Source: Desulfobulbaceae bacterium (lineage in GTDB: Bacteria > Desulfobacterota > Desulfobulbia > Desulfobulbales > SURF-16). Taken from it: DNA of 32,513 bases. Every line of letters begins with the position of its first letter. Position 1 is the stretch's first letter. The position numbers and the translations under genes were made by a program. The stretch lies in contig JAHLLM010000054.1 in NCBI GenBank assembly GCA_020444175.1, positions 1-32,513 on the forward strand, given 5' to 3'. Below, one piece after another: positions 17,129 through 24,798 of this stretch. The notes below the pieces were generated by a model. That model saw only the letters and a list, made by a program, of their open reading frames with translations. It made no database searches and was not told the origin of the DNA.

Positions 17129-17944
17129 ATGAGCAGAAAAACTGTAGCCATTTTAACAATTTTTGCAATTGTGTGTTGGCATACTTTGGCGCAGGCCCAA
17201 GATGCAATCAGATATAACGGTTCATCAACAATATTAAAGGCGGTTATGTATGACGCTGCCAAAATTTTTAAAGAAGAAAAAGGTGTGGTTTTTGATCTCA
17301 AAGGCAAGAGCACTGGTTTTGGCATCAAAAAATTATTGGCCGGTGAGTGTGATGTGGCTGGCGGTGGTCGCCCACTAAGCACGGAGGAGCAAGGGAAAGG
17401 CCTGGTTGAGACAAAGGCCTTTCTTGATGCATATGCTTTTATCGTCAATAATTCAAACCCTGTTAATAGTATTACCTCCGAACAATTAACCGGTATCTTG
17501 AAAGGGCAAATAGTCAAATGGGATGACCTCAATGGGCCGGCCGGGAAAAAAATTGTTATATTATCACCCCCGGAAAAATCCGCACATTATAAAAACACAA
17601 AGAAAATTATCGGGTTTGATGCGCTTCCTGCTAACTCCATGATGGTTGACATGACCCCTAACGTATTAAAAAAGGTTCAATCCTTCCCCGTGGCTATTGG
17701 CTGGCTTTCTGCTGCTAATGTGAACGGAAATAAAGACGTCAAGCTGTTGCAGGTAATCCATAACGCTGAAGAAGTTGCCATCAATCAGTCAAATGTTTTG
17801 TCGGGGAAATATCCCTATCAGCAAACAATGTATTTTTATACTAAGGGAGAGCCAACAGGATCAGTGAAAGAGTTTATTGATTTCATGAAAGGTCCAAAGG
17901 GACAAACAATTATCACCAGTGCCGGATTTTTTCTAGCTGAATAA
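17129..17944 (+). CDS. PstS-like periplasmic substrate-binding protein (orphan)
   Basis: A 271-residue phosphate-type periplasmic binding protein. The signal peptide is residues 1-23, with cleavage after AQA. The mature start has the oxyanion-binding type motif YNGSSTI (29-35), followed by KGKSTGFGIKKLLAGECDVAGGGRPLS, as in PstS-like proteins, and a C-terminal YPYQQTMYFYTKGEPTGSVKEFIDFM segment typical of the family. AAGGAGAG six bases before the ATG at 17129 fixes the start. No pstCAB or phoU genes are near. The next gene, 87 bases on, is a chemoreceptor with a periplasmic domain, so this protein may be its ligand-binding partner. The ligand could be phosphate or another anion. Confidence 0.88.
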   Translation: MSRKTVAILTIFAIVCWHTLAQAQDAIRYNGSSTILKAVMYDAAKIFKEEKGVVFDLKGKSTGFGIKKLLAGECDVAGGGRPLSTEEQGKGLVETKAFLDAYAFIVNNSNPVNSITSEQLTGILKGQIVKWDDLNGPAGKKIVILSPPEKSAHYKNTKKIIGFDALPANSMMVDMTPNVLKKVQSFPVAIGWLSAANVNGNKDVKLLQVIHNAEEVAINQSNVLSGKYPYQQTMYFYTKGEPTGSVKEFIDFMKGPKGQTIITSAGFFLAE

Positions 17945-18031
17945 AATGTGCTGGAAGAAAGTATCGAAAACTGAAGCAAATCAGAGTTGTTTTTGAAGTG
18001 TTTTTTTAACCTTTCTGGGAGGAAAGTACGA

Positions 18032-19852
18032 ATGGGTGGTAAGAAAATCAGGTGCAACATGACCTTGAGGTCTAAGTTGATTCTTCTCATAATTCCATTG
18101 GTATTGTTGCCTGCCGCCTTCTTGACAGTTGTTTTTTATCGGAATGCCAAGGCGGACTTGAAAGTCAAAATTGAGGAATCCTTGGAAACAACAAGGAAAG
18201 CCTATAACAATGCCATAGAATCGACCAAGACTAAAGGGCTGAATTATGCATCTTTTCTCGCCCATGATAATTCCATAAAAGAAGCTGTTGCGTATGCTGC
18301 CATGACAGATGATAACCAGAGTATTTTGGATATTTTGGTTGAATACTACAAAGCACTTGATTTGAATAATATCGAATTCACCAACAAAGAGGGAGTCGTG
18401 CTGGCACGGGGTCATAAACCTGATAAGCATGGTGACAGTAAAAAGGATTTCCCATTTACAAAAAAAATGATGACCGAGCACGTCAAGACCTGGAATTATG
18501 AAGTTGGTAAAAACGGCATTACCCTCAAATTTGGCAGTCCGGTTTTTGAGGAGGATCAGTATACAGGCTTTGTGGGCTACGGCTACTACATCAATAACAG
18601 TTTTCTTGAGTCGATTGGGGAAGTTGCCAATGCTGAACTGGTATTTATTCTTAAAAAGAATAAAAGTCTCATTGCTGCAACCGTTGAAGGAATAGGCTTG
18701 CAGGATTTTAATGGGGATTTTTTGGAGCAAAGCTTTAAAGGCAAAGAAAATGTTGAACTGCAAAGAGATATTGGCGGCCAGATTTATGCGGCGATGTATC
18801 TTCCAATTATTGATGGAAATAAGCAGGTTTTTGGATCCATGGGTATTTTTAAAAATATTACCCGTGAGCTGAAAAGTGAAAAACGTAATTTGATTTTTTC
18901 TGTAATTTTAATAAGCACGGCGGTTCTTGTGGCCTTAGTTATTGCCCTGTATGTCATTCGTACTATTGTTGCGCCTTTTAACCAGGCAATTGAGCGTATC
19001 AGCGATTCCTCAGGCAATGTTTCTCTTGCATCGAACCAGATAGCCGGCGGCAGCCATGAGCTGGCCGAAGGCTCTTCGGAGCAAGCGGCAGCTTTAGAGG
19101 AGACGGCATCTGCCATGGAAGAGATGGCTTCAATGTCAAGACAAAATGCTGAAAATTCCGCACAGGGTGACAGGCTTATGCAGGAAACACATTCGTCAGT
19201 CAATTCGGCCAACGAATCCATGGCCGAATTGACTGTGTCCATGGAAGATATATCAAAGTCCAGCCAAGAAGCTTCAAAAATTGTCAAGACTATAGATGAA
19301 ATTGCCTTTCAGACAAATCTCCTCGCATTAAATGCTGCAGTGGAAGCTGCTCGAGCCGGAGAGGCTGGAGCTGGTTTTGCGGTTGTCGCGGATGAGGTGC
19401 GTAATCTGGCTATGCGTGCGGCGGAAGCGGCGAAGAATACCGCAGATTTGATTGATGGAATAGTCGGCAAGATTAATAATGGTTCAGCATTGGTTAATAA
19501 AGCAAACAAAAATTTCTCACACGTATCCGGCAGTACGAAGAATGTTGTTGACTTGATAGGGGAAATTTCCACCGCGTCAAATTCCCAGGCTGAAGGCATT
19601 GCTCAGGTAAATAAAGCCTTATCCGAAATGGATAGCGTTGTTCAGCGGATTGCGGCAAATGCTGAGGAATTCTCAGGTGCTTCTGAGGAAATGAATCTCC
19701 AGGTTGAGGAGATGGGGAAAGCTATCGGTGAAATGAAAATGTTGTTGGTAGGAGGAGGCAAAAATGATCATGATGCCGCTCATAGCAACTTCAGTGAAAA
19801 TGACGGATTTCAATCAGGAAGAGACAATCATTTAACACTGCCAGAAAAATAA
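18032..19852 (+). CDS. Methyl-accepting chemotaxis protein with double-Cache-like sensor
   Basis: A 606-residue chemoreceptor. Transmembrane segments near 15-36 and 286-308 enclose a 250-residue periplasmic domain of Cache type ([22 protein letters not shown], then a [20 protein letters not shown] end). The cytoplasmic part has a methylation-helix segment ([16 protein letters not shown], 350-365) and the hairpin tip [20 protein letters not shown]...[10 protein letters not shown] (422-460) that contacts CheA and CheW. The C-terminus has no CheR-tethering pentapeptide. The start at 18032 has GGAGGA eight bases upstream. It is probably co-transcribed with the PstS-like gene. No che genes are in the window. 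Confidence 0.94.
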   Translation: MGGKKIRCNMTLRSKLILLIIPLVLLPAAFLTVVFYRNAKADLKVKIEESLETTRKAYNNAIESTKTKGLNYASFLAHDNSIKEAVAYAAMTDDNQSILDILVEYYKALDLNNIEFTNKEGVVLARGHKPDKHGDSKKDFPFTKKMMTEHVKTWNYEVGKNGITLKFGSPVFEEDQYTGFVGYGYYINNSFLESIGEVANAELVFILKKNKSLIAATVEGIGLQDFNGDFLEQSFKGKENVELQRDIGGQIYAAMYLPIIDGNKQVFGSMGIFKNITRELKSEKRNLIFSVILISTAVLVALVIALYVIRTIVAPFNQAIERISDSSGNVSLASNQIAGGSHELAEGSSEQAAALEETASAMEEMASMSRQNAENSAQGDRLMQETHSSVNSANESMAELTVSMEDISKSSQEASKIVKTIDEIAFQTNLLALNAAVEAARAGEAGAGFAVVADEVRNLAMRAAEAAKNTADLIDGIVGKINNGSALVNKANKNFSHVSGSTKNVVDLIGEISTASNSQAEGIAQVNKALSEMDSVVQRIAANAEEFSGASEEMNLQVEEMGKAIGEMKMLLVGGGKNDHDAAHSNFSENDGFQSGRDNHLTLPEK

Positions 19853-19892
19853 CTCTTCTGAGACACGGGAAAGAGGGACAAAAAAATGTTTC

Positions 19893-19922
19893 GAGCCGCA
19901 GTCGTTTTTCAACTGCGTGCTC
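19893..19922. repeat. Hairpin related to the 12562-12622 element
   Basis: GAGCCGCAGT pairs with ACTGCG-T-GCTC (one bulged T), with a nine-base loop. The surrounding TTCGAGC(C)GCAGT..TTTTTCAAC text matches the right half of the repeat at 12596-12618, so this may be a decayed copy. It lies in the 304-base convergent gap 19853-20156, which otherwise holds a terminator-like hairpin and no gene. Confidence 0.4.
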
Positions 19923-20065
19923 AAGAATATGGATGGTATTGTTCCCCTTGTCTCATCCTCGTACGGAAACCAGTGGCAGAATAATCATTCTTCGCTTGAC
20001 CAGTGAAAATTGATAATGAAACAGGGTTCCTTGCCTGTAAATTTCAACCCTTTGCCAAATGATAC

Positions 20066-20094
20066 ATGTTTTACCCCATATCGGGGGAAAACAT
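20066..20094. terminator. Bidirectional terminator-like hairpin between convergent chemoreceptor genes
   Basis: ATGTTTTACCCC (20066-20077) pairs with GGGGGAAAACAT (20083-20094), 12 bp with one A-G mismatch and a five-base loop. T-rich sequence follows on the plus strand and flanks the arms on both sides. It sits between two convergent chemoreceptor genes, where a shared terminator is expected. Confidence 0.5.
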
Positions 20095-20156
20095 TTTCGT
20101 GTGACTAAAAAAACAGCAATTTTCATACGGGCATTTCCGGTATACAGGCATCTCTT

Positions 20157-21827
20157 TTAAAGTGCCTTAGATGACCGGATCTGCTTCAGGAAAACCTCTA
20201 CCTCGTCATGGAGCATACGGACTTTTTGGGAGAGATCGGATGCGGCTTCAAACACATGGGCTGCTGCATTTCCAGTATTTACTGCCTCCTCGGCTACAAC
20301 CGAAATGTTTGTTGACACGTCTTTGGTGGCTGAGGCCGCCTGTTGGGTGTTTATGGCAATTTTTTCGGTTACCTCCTCCTGATTATCAACAGCACCTGAA
20401 ATAGTCTCGGCAATATCGTTTAAGTCACCTATTGTTGCGCCAATATCCTTGATCGCTTCGACTGCATCATAAGTCGCTTTCTGGATTCCACTGATCTGAT
20501 CACTGATTTCAGTTGTAGCAGACGTGGTTTGCTTTGCCAGTTCTTTTACTTCATTGGCCACGACCGCAAACCCTTTTCCCGCTTCTCCGGCTCTGGCAGC
20601 TTCGATGGTGGCGTTAAGCGCCAGCAGATTGGTCTGGGCAGCTACATCTGTAATTAATTGCACCACCTCGCCTATCTTTTGAGATGAGTGAACAAGACTG
20701 CTGACGAGTTCATTGGAATGCTCAGCCTTTTCCACGGCTTTACTTGAAATTTCAAACGATTTACTTGCCTGCTGGTGAATTTCGCCCACAGAATCTGACA
20801 ATTGTTCCGTTGATAGAGCAACGCTTGAAACATTTGCAGATGTATCCTGTGCTGATATCGAGGCTGCATTGGATTTTTCCTTGGTCTGCTCAGCAGTGCC
20901 GGACATTGATCTGGCTGTTTCTTCCATCTCCCGGACCGCTTCTGAAACACTGGTAATCAGGCTGCCGATAGTTGTTTCAAAATCATCAGCCATTTGGTTC
21001 ATGAGTTTAATTTTTTCCTGTTCGGCATGCTTTTTATCAGATTCTTTTTCCTCTTCCAAACGTTGTCTTTCAATGGCGTTTTCTTTGAAAATCTGAACAG
21101 CATCAGCCATTTTACCGATTTCATCAGATCTGTCCTGGGCAGGAATATTCACATTTATATTTCCGTCAGCAAGCTGCGCCATGGCATGGGTCATCTTGAT
21201 AACAGGCTGGGTGATGGAGCGTGCCAGCAGGAAAATAATAGTACTTATCAACAGAAGGAGAACTGTATTCACGGCTGAGAGCATCATTTTCTGTTTTGCC
21301 AGCGAAGCATTGAGTGTGGCCAGATCGAAAGTAAGGGCAATAATTCCACCATGCTCATCTAGTTTCCATGCGGGATGGCAGCGCAGACAATCAGGTGTCA
21401 CAACTTGCGGCAGAAAAATTCGCACTTCAGATGTGCCAATTTTCCAGACCGGCTTGTCGGAGGCGTTCACTTCTGATATCATTTCCGTCTCCAGCGAATT
21501 ACCCTTCATTTCATCTCCAGATGATGAAAGGTTTACCTTGAGCTCTCTGTCATAAAGAGAAACGTCCAAAACCCCCTTTATTTTTTTCTGGTTGACCAAA
21601 AGTTTCTGGAAATTTTTCATCTGTCCCCTTTCCAGAGAATCCTTAACACCCTGCTGAAGAGATATAGCAAGGGTTTCAACGGAATCAATGTAGGCACTGG
21701 TCATTTTTTGTTTCACATAGGAATTTATCAGAAATGTGCCGGCCAGAAGTGATGCAAAAAGCACTATAACAACTGCAATCATCAGTTTCATTGATATCGA
21801 TAAACCAGAAAAGCTCACCTTCGCCAT
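20157..21827 (-). CDS. Chemotaxis protein with periplasmic c-heme (CxxCH) sensor
   Basis: A 556-residue chemoreceptor. Transmembrane segments near 14-35 and 183-203 enclose a 145-residue periplasmic domain containing CLRCH (147-151) within [11 protein letters not shown], a c-type heme attachment motif. Such single-heme periplasmic sensor domains are known in chemoreceptors of Geobacter and relatives; the fold here resembles Tll0287-like (DUF3365) domains. HAMP is about 203-256. The hairpin tip is [20 protein letters not shown]...[12 protein letters not shown] (393-433). GAGGAGAT eight bases before the ATG is a strong ribosome binding site. It starts 18 bases after the hydrogenase small-subunit stop on the same strand, so the three genes very likely form one operon. 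That ties the sensor to H2 or to periplasmic redox state. No pentapeptide tether is present. Confidence 0.93.
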   Translation of the reverse strand: MAKVSFSGLSISMKLMIAVVIVLFASLLAGTFLINSYVKQKMTSAYIDSVETLAISLQQGVKDSLERGQMKNFQKLLVNQKKIKGVLDVSLYDRELKVNLSSSGDEMKGNSLETEMISEVNASDKPVWKIGTSEVRIFLPQVVTPDCLRCHPAWKLDEHGGIIALTFDLATLNASLAKQKMMLSAVNTVLLLLISTIIFLLARSITQPVIKMTHAMAQLADGNINVNIPAQDRSDEIGKMADAVQIFKENAIERQRLEEEKESDKKHAEQEKIKLMNQMADDFETTIGSLITSVSEAVREMEETARSMSGTAEQTKEKSNAASISAQDTSANVSSVALSTEQLSDSVGEIHQQASKSFEISSKAVEKAEHSNELVSSLVHSSQKIGEVVQLITDVAAQTNLLALNATIEAARAGEAGKGFAVVANEVKELAKQTTSATTEISDQISGIQKATYDAVEAIKDIGATIGDLNDIAETISGAVDNQEEVTEKIAINTQQAASATKDVSTNISVVAEEAVNTGNAAAHVFEAASDLSQKVRMLHDEVEVFLKQIRSSKAL

Positions 21828-21845
21828 TACAGTATCTCCTCGCGG

Positions 21846-22754
21846 TTATCCTTTTTTGTTAATCCTGTAGAAAGAAAAATCTTTTTTGCGGGCAAATGTG
21901 GGGGATGCACAACCGATGCAAGGTGCGTTGGCATCGATACACCATGTACATCCTCCATTCCACCAGCGAGTCGAACAGTCTGCTTTCGTCTGGGGGCCAA
22001 GACATCCCAGTTTAAACAGGCACCCTCTGTCACCCAGTTTTTTTGCAAAAATTTCTTGCTGAAAGTCGTGATAGCGGGGACAGGTTTCATGGATTGTGCG
22101 TGAATAGAAAAGATTGGGCGATCCTTCTTCTGTCAATTGCGGGAGTCCTATTTTGACAAGCTGCACGATTGTATGCCAGACCCAGTCAGGATGGACAGAA
22201 CAGCCTCTGATATTGACAACAATTTTTTCAATATTTCGTTTGGAGTAAAAATCCTGCAGTCCAACAGCGCCGGTTTGATTTCCTTCTGCCGCGGGTATAC
22301 CACCGTCACAGGCGCAGGACCCTATTGCCACTGCAGCAGTCATGGTGTGAGCTGCTTCTTCAAGATACGAGGCAAAAGTTCTTTCTCCGATAACGCAGGC
22401 CTCGGGCATATCTTCTGGAATAGCGCCCTCAACTGCCAAAATGTAATCACCGGCATTGCCGGAAATAAACTTTTCAATAAGCTCAAGGGACTGTTTCCCG
22501 GAAGTCGCTGAGAGATCGGCATGGAATGAAAGCTGGGAATAGTCGGTAATCATGGTAAGCGGAGAAGGGGATTCCGCCTGCAGCAGGGAAATGGAGCAGC
22601 CTGTGCACGATTGCCCCTGCAAGTAGATGAGCTTGGGAATCGTAGCAGGGTCAATTTTTTTCAAGGCAGCTCGAACCGGTTCCGGCAGGTTGCTTATACC
22701 AAAGGCCGTACTGAGTGTCGCAGCCACTTTAACAAATTCCCGTCTATCAAGCAT
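21846..22754 (-). CDS. Periplasmic NiFe hydrogenase small subunit, NiFeSe-like cluster set, Tat exported
   Basis: A 302-residue electron-transfer subunit of a group 1-type hydrogenase. The N-terminus has a twin-arginine signal (DRREFVK at 3-9, then a hydrophobic stretch). Proximal cluster ligands are C50 and C53 (GQSCTGC), C147 (GSCACDGG) and C185 (RGCSVHPDW). Distal ligands are H222 and C225 (HETCPRYH), C245 and C251 (GCLFKLGC). Medial ligands are C260, C279 and C282. C272, in TWC, replaces the usual proline of SWP, as in NiFeSe hydrogenases with a 4Fe4S medial cluster. C149 and C269 are extra cysteines. The ribosome binding site is AAGGAG. The protein lacks the C-terminal membrane anchor, so it should be soluble in the periplasm. 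It follows the large-subunit gene by 56 bases, the reverse of the usual order. Confidence 0.94.
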   Translation of the reverse strand: MLDRREFVKVAATLSTAFGISNLPEPVRAALKKIDPATIPKLIYLQGQSCTGCSISLLQAESPSPLTMITDYSQLSFHADLSATSGKQSLELIEKFISGNAGDYILAVEGAIPEDMPEACVIGERTFASYLEEAAHTMTAAVAIGSCACDGGIPAAEGNQTGAVGLQDFYSKRNIEKIVVNIRGCSVHPDWVWHTIVQLVKIGLPQLTEEGSPNLFYSRTIHETCPRYHDFQQEIFAKKLGDRGCLFKLGCLGPQTKADCSTRWWNGGCTWCIDANAPCIGCASPTFARKKDFSFYRINKKG

Positions 22755-22810
22755 GTTCTCTACTCCTTGAATGAATAATGCTCATACAACTGTCTCTTCA
22801 CCTTGGCTCG

Positions 22811-24322
22811 TTAATGAACCGCACAGGCCAGGCAGGGATCAAAAGAATGGACAATCCTGACTGATTCAATTTGTTCCTCTGGATTTTCTACCTGTGTGCC
22901 GATAAGTGCTGATTCAAGGGCTCCTTCATTGCCCCTGTCATCCCGTGGGGAACAGTTCCAGGTAGTGGGAACCACACACTCGTATTTTTCCACCTTATGG
23001 TTTTTCACTCGGATATAGTGCAGGAGAGCTCCCCGGGAGGCTTCTGTCGTACCATACCCCTCGCCGCTTTCCGGAATTTCAATCTCAGTGCCCCCGGGTT
23101 TGTCCGGATCAATTCTTTCGCATTCATCCAGAACAAAATCTGCAATAACAGCGGCGCATATGGCCCGACTGAGATGCCGTCCAAGAACGGAATTGAGTTT
23201 GTCAGGAGTAATGCCTGCAATGCCGGCAAAATGATTAACAAGCTCTGTGATACGGGAATTATTGCCTTGATGATAATCCACTAAAACTCGTGCCGCAGGT
23301 CCAACCTCTACCATCTGTCCATTGTAACGAGGCGCTTTCACCCAGGAATATGCCGTATCCTTTTTAGGCTCAGGGACAAGTTCTCCATCTTTGACAGCAA
23401 GACCGCTGGCAGATGAATATTTTGAATATTTGACATCCTCTGTAATCGCGCTCAATTGGACAGGGGACACATTGTTTCCAAAGAGAATACCCGGCGCAAT
23501 AAGGCGTTTGCTGTCACTCTGGGGTCCAAGGGGCAACAGGCCGTAGGACATGAATCCCCCCTTACTCTGTCCAATGTCCCAATATTCCGGAAAAGTTTGA
23601 GCGACTGCGACTAAATCGGGAATGTATTTTTGATGGATAAAATTACGAACTTCATGGATAAGAGCCTGGTATGAAGCTATATGATCAATGGTTGGTGTCT
23701 GGGAGCAGCCCCCGGGGAAAATAGCTGTTGCATGGGGAAATTTTCCTCCAAAAATGGCGGAGGCACGATTGGCTTTTTTCTGGATTTCCATGGACTCAAT
23801 ATAATGCTTTAAGGCACCGATATTTACCTCAGCATCTGTGATATATTTGCCGGACAAACGCGGCAGGAAGGGCGCGGCAGGATAGGTTTTTCCTGAAGCA
23901 AGTTCTGCTTTCACCCATTCCCTGACTTTAACAAGATCCGGGTCCTTGCCGCCATATTGAAGAATGGCTGTGATATCGACGAAATCCAGAGCGGAGAGTT
24001 GATAAAAATGAAGAAGGTAGTCGTAGAGGTGATTGGCACCTTGAATCAAATTGTGCAGGATGCGTCCGTTTGAGGTGACATCGAGATTATAGGCATTTTC
24101 CTGGGCATAAGAGGAGGCAATGGCATGTGCATAAGGACAGACTCCGCAGATGCGCTGGGTAATTTGTTGGGCGTCCAGAGGGTCGCGCCCCCGCAGAATA
24201 ACTTCAAACCCTCTGAACATCTCCCCGACGCATTGAGCATCCTCAATGATATTGTTGTTTATTGTTGTCTTTACATTGAGGTGACCCTCAAGTCTGGTAA
24301 CAGGACCAAGATCAATTTTCAT
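22811..24322 (-). CDS. NiFe hydrogenase large subunit without C-terminal maturation peptide
   Basis: A 503-residue catalytic subunit. The N-terminal nickel-binding motif is RICGVCPYAH (C59, C62, H66) and the C-terminal motif is DPCLACAVH (C497, C500, H503). The fourth nickel-ligand position that is selenocysteine in NiFeSe enzymes is an ordinary cysteine here (codon TGC). The stop follows H503 directly, so the peptide normally cut off by an endopeptidase after nickel insertion is absent. This is known for H2-sensing hydrogenases (HupV/HoxC) and a few others. The start at 24322 has GGAG eight bases upstream; the in-frame ATG at 24355 has none. It is the first gene of a probable three-gene operon with the small subunit and a heme chemoreceptor. 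No hyp genes, protease or cytochrome subunit adjoins. Confidence 0.95.
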   Translation of the reverse strand: MKIDLGPVTRLEGHLNVKTTINNNIIEDAQCVGEMFRGFEVILRGRDPLDAQQITQRICGVCPYAHAIASSYAQENAYNLDVTSNGRILHNLIQGANHLYDYLLHFYQLSALDFVDITAILQYGGKDPDLVKVREWVKAELASGKTYPAAPFLPRLSGKYITDAEVNIGALKHYIESMEIQKKANRASAIFGGKFPHATAIFPGGCSQTPTIDHIASYQALIHEVRNFIHQKYIPDLVAVAQTFPEYWDIGQSKGGFMSYGLLPLGPQSDSKRLIAPGILFGNNVSPVQLSAITEDVKYSKYSSASGLAVKDGELVPEPKKDTAYSWVKAPRYNGQMVEVGPAARVLVDYHQGNNSRITELVNHFAGIAGITPDKLNSVLGRHLSRAICAAVIADFVLDECERIDPDKPGGTEIEIPESGEGYGTTEASRGALLHYIRVKNHKVEKYECVVPTTWNCSPRDDRGNEGALESALIGTQVENPEEQIESVRIVHSFDPCLACAVH

Positions 24323-24798
24323 AAATAATTCTCCACTGTTAGGATAATTTTGCATACTTAAAGATTATTTCACGGGCGAATTGCCGAAGTCAATTGATTT
24401 ATTGACAATATTGTCGGAAAGCCAAAAAAATGTGAATAAACAGCAGGTTGTGGAGGGGGAAAAGAGCGGTGTCCCCCTTTGAAGGGCACAAACAATGAGA
24501 GCAAGTGATGTTTGTAAGACATTGTCATTAATAAAGACTGTGGAATGGCAGAGCATGAGACTCAGGTATCGATTCTGCCCAGAGTCACGTACGCCTCGGG
24601 CAGGAAGGACATCGACGTCTTTGAAAAAAGCAAAAATGAAATATGCTTAAAAAGCATCATATACAAGAGCAATGAGGTAAAACTCTCCAGGAACTTGCAA
24701 AAGACCATAAATTAGCAGTTCGACAATGAATAATTACAATTTTCACATGTACCTGCGGGGAGGCTTGGGGAGTGTTTCTCCAGAAACCGGCAAAGAGT
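24323..24798. promoter_or_regulatory. Intergenic region upstream of the hydrogenase operon
   Basis: This 476-base gap should contain the hydrogenase promoter (minus strand). A perfect 12-bp palindrome GACAATATTGTC lies at 24404-24415, about 80 bases upstream of the start, and could be an operator. ATGCTT-AAA-AAGCAT (near 24641-24655) is a further small dyad. A 56-codon plus-strand frame at 24545-24715 is listed separately. No other gene is seen. Confidence 0.4.
24545..24715 (+). CDS. Possible small protein or gene remnant
   Basis: A 56-residue frame, starting MAEHETQVSILPRV and ending LSRNLQKTIN. It is hydrophilic and without a signal peptide, membrane segment or recognised motif. The first half uses G- and C-ending codons (TAC GCC TCG GGC AGG AAG GAC ATC GAC GTC) unlike the AT-rich surroundings, which is the main reason to list it. 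There is no convincing ribosome binding site, so it may be a fragment of an older gene or chance. Confidence 0.2.
   Translation: MAEHETQVSILPRVTYASGRKDIDVFEKSKNEICLKSIIYKSNEVKLSRNLQKTIN

Noticed and set aside
17981-18763. Minus-strand open frame of 260 codons inside the chemoreceptor gene
   Set aside because: It is antisense to a clear Cache/MCP gene and its translation has no domain features.
22811-22846. Selenocysteine in the hydrogenase large subunit
   Set aside because: The catalytic codon is TGC (cysteine), and no in-frame TGA with a following SECIS-like hairpin was seen.
24394-24408. Fnr/Crp-like site TTGATTTATTGACAA before the hydrogenase operon
   Set aside because: The half-sites do not have the right spacing (5 instead of 4) and one half is mismatched; the overlapping GACAATATTGTC palindrome is the better signal.
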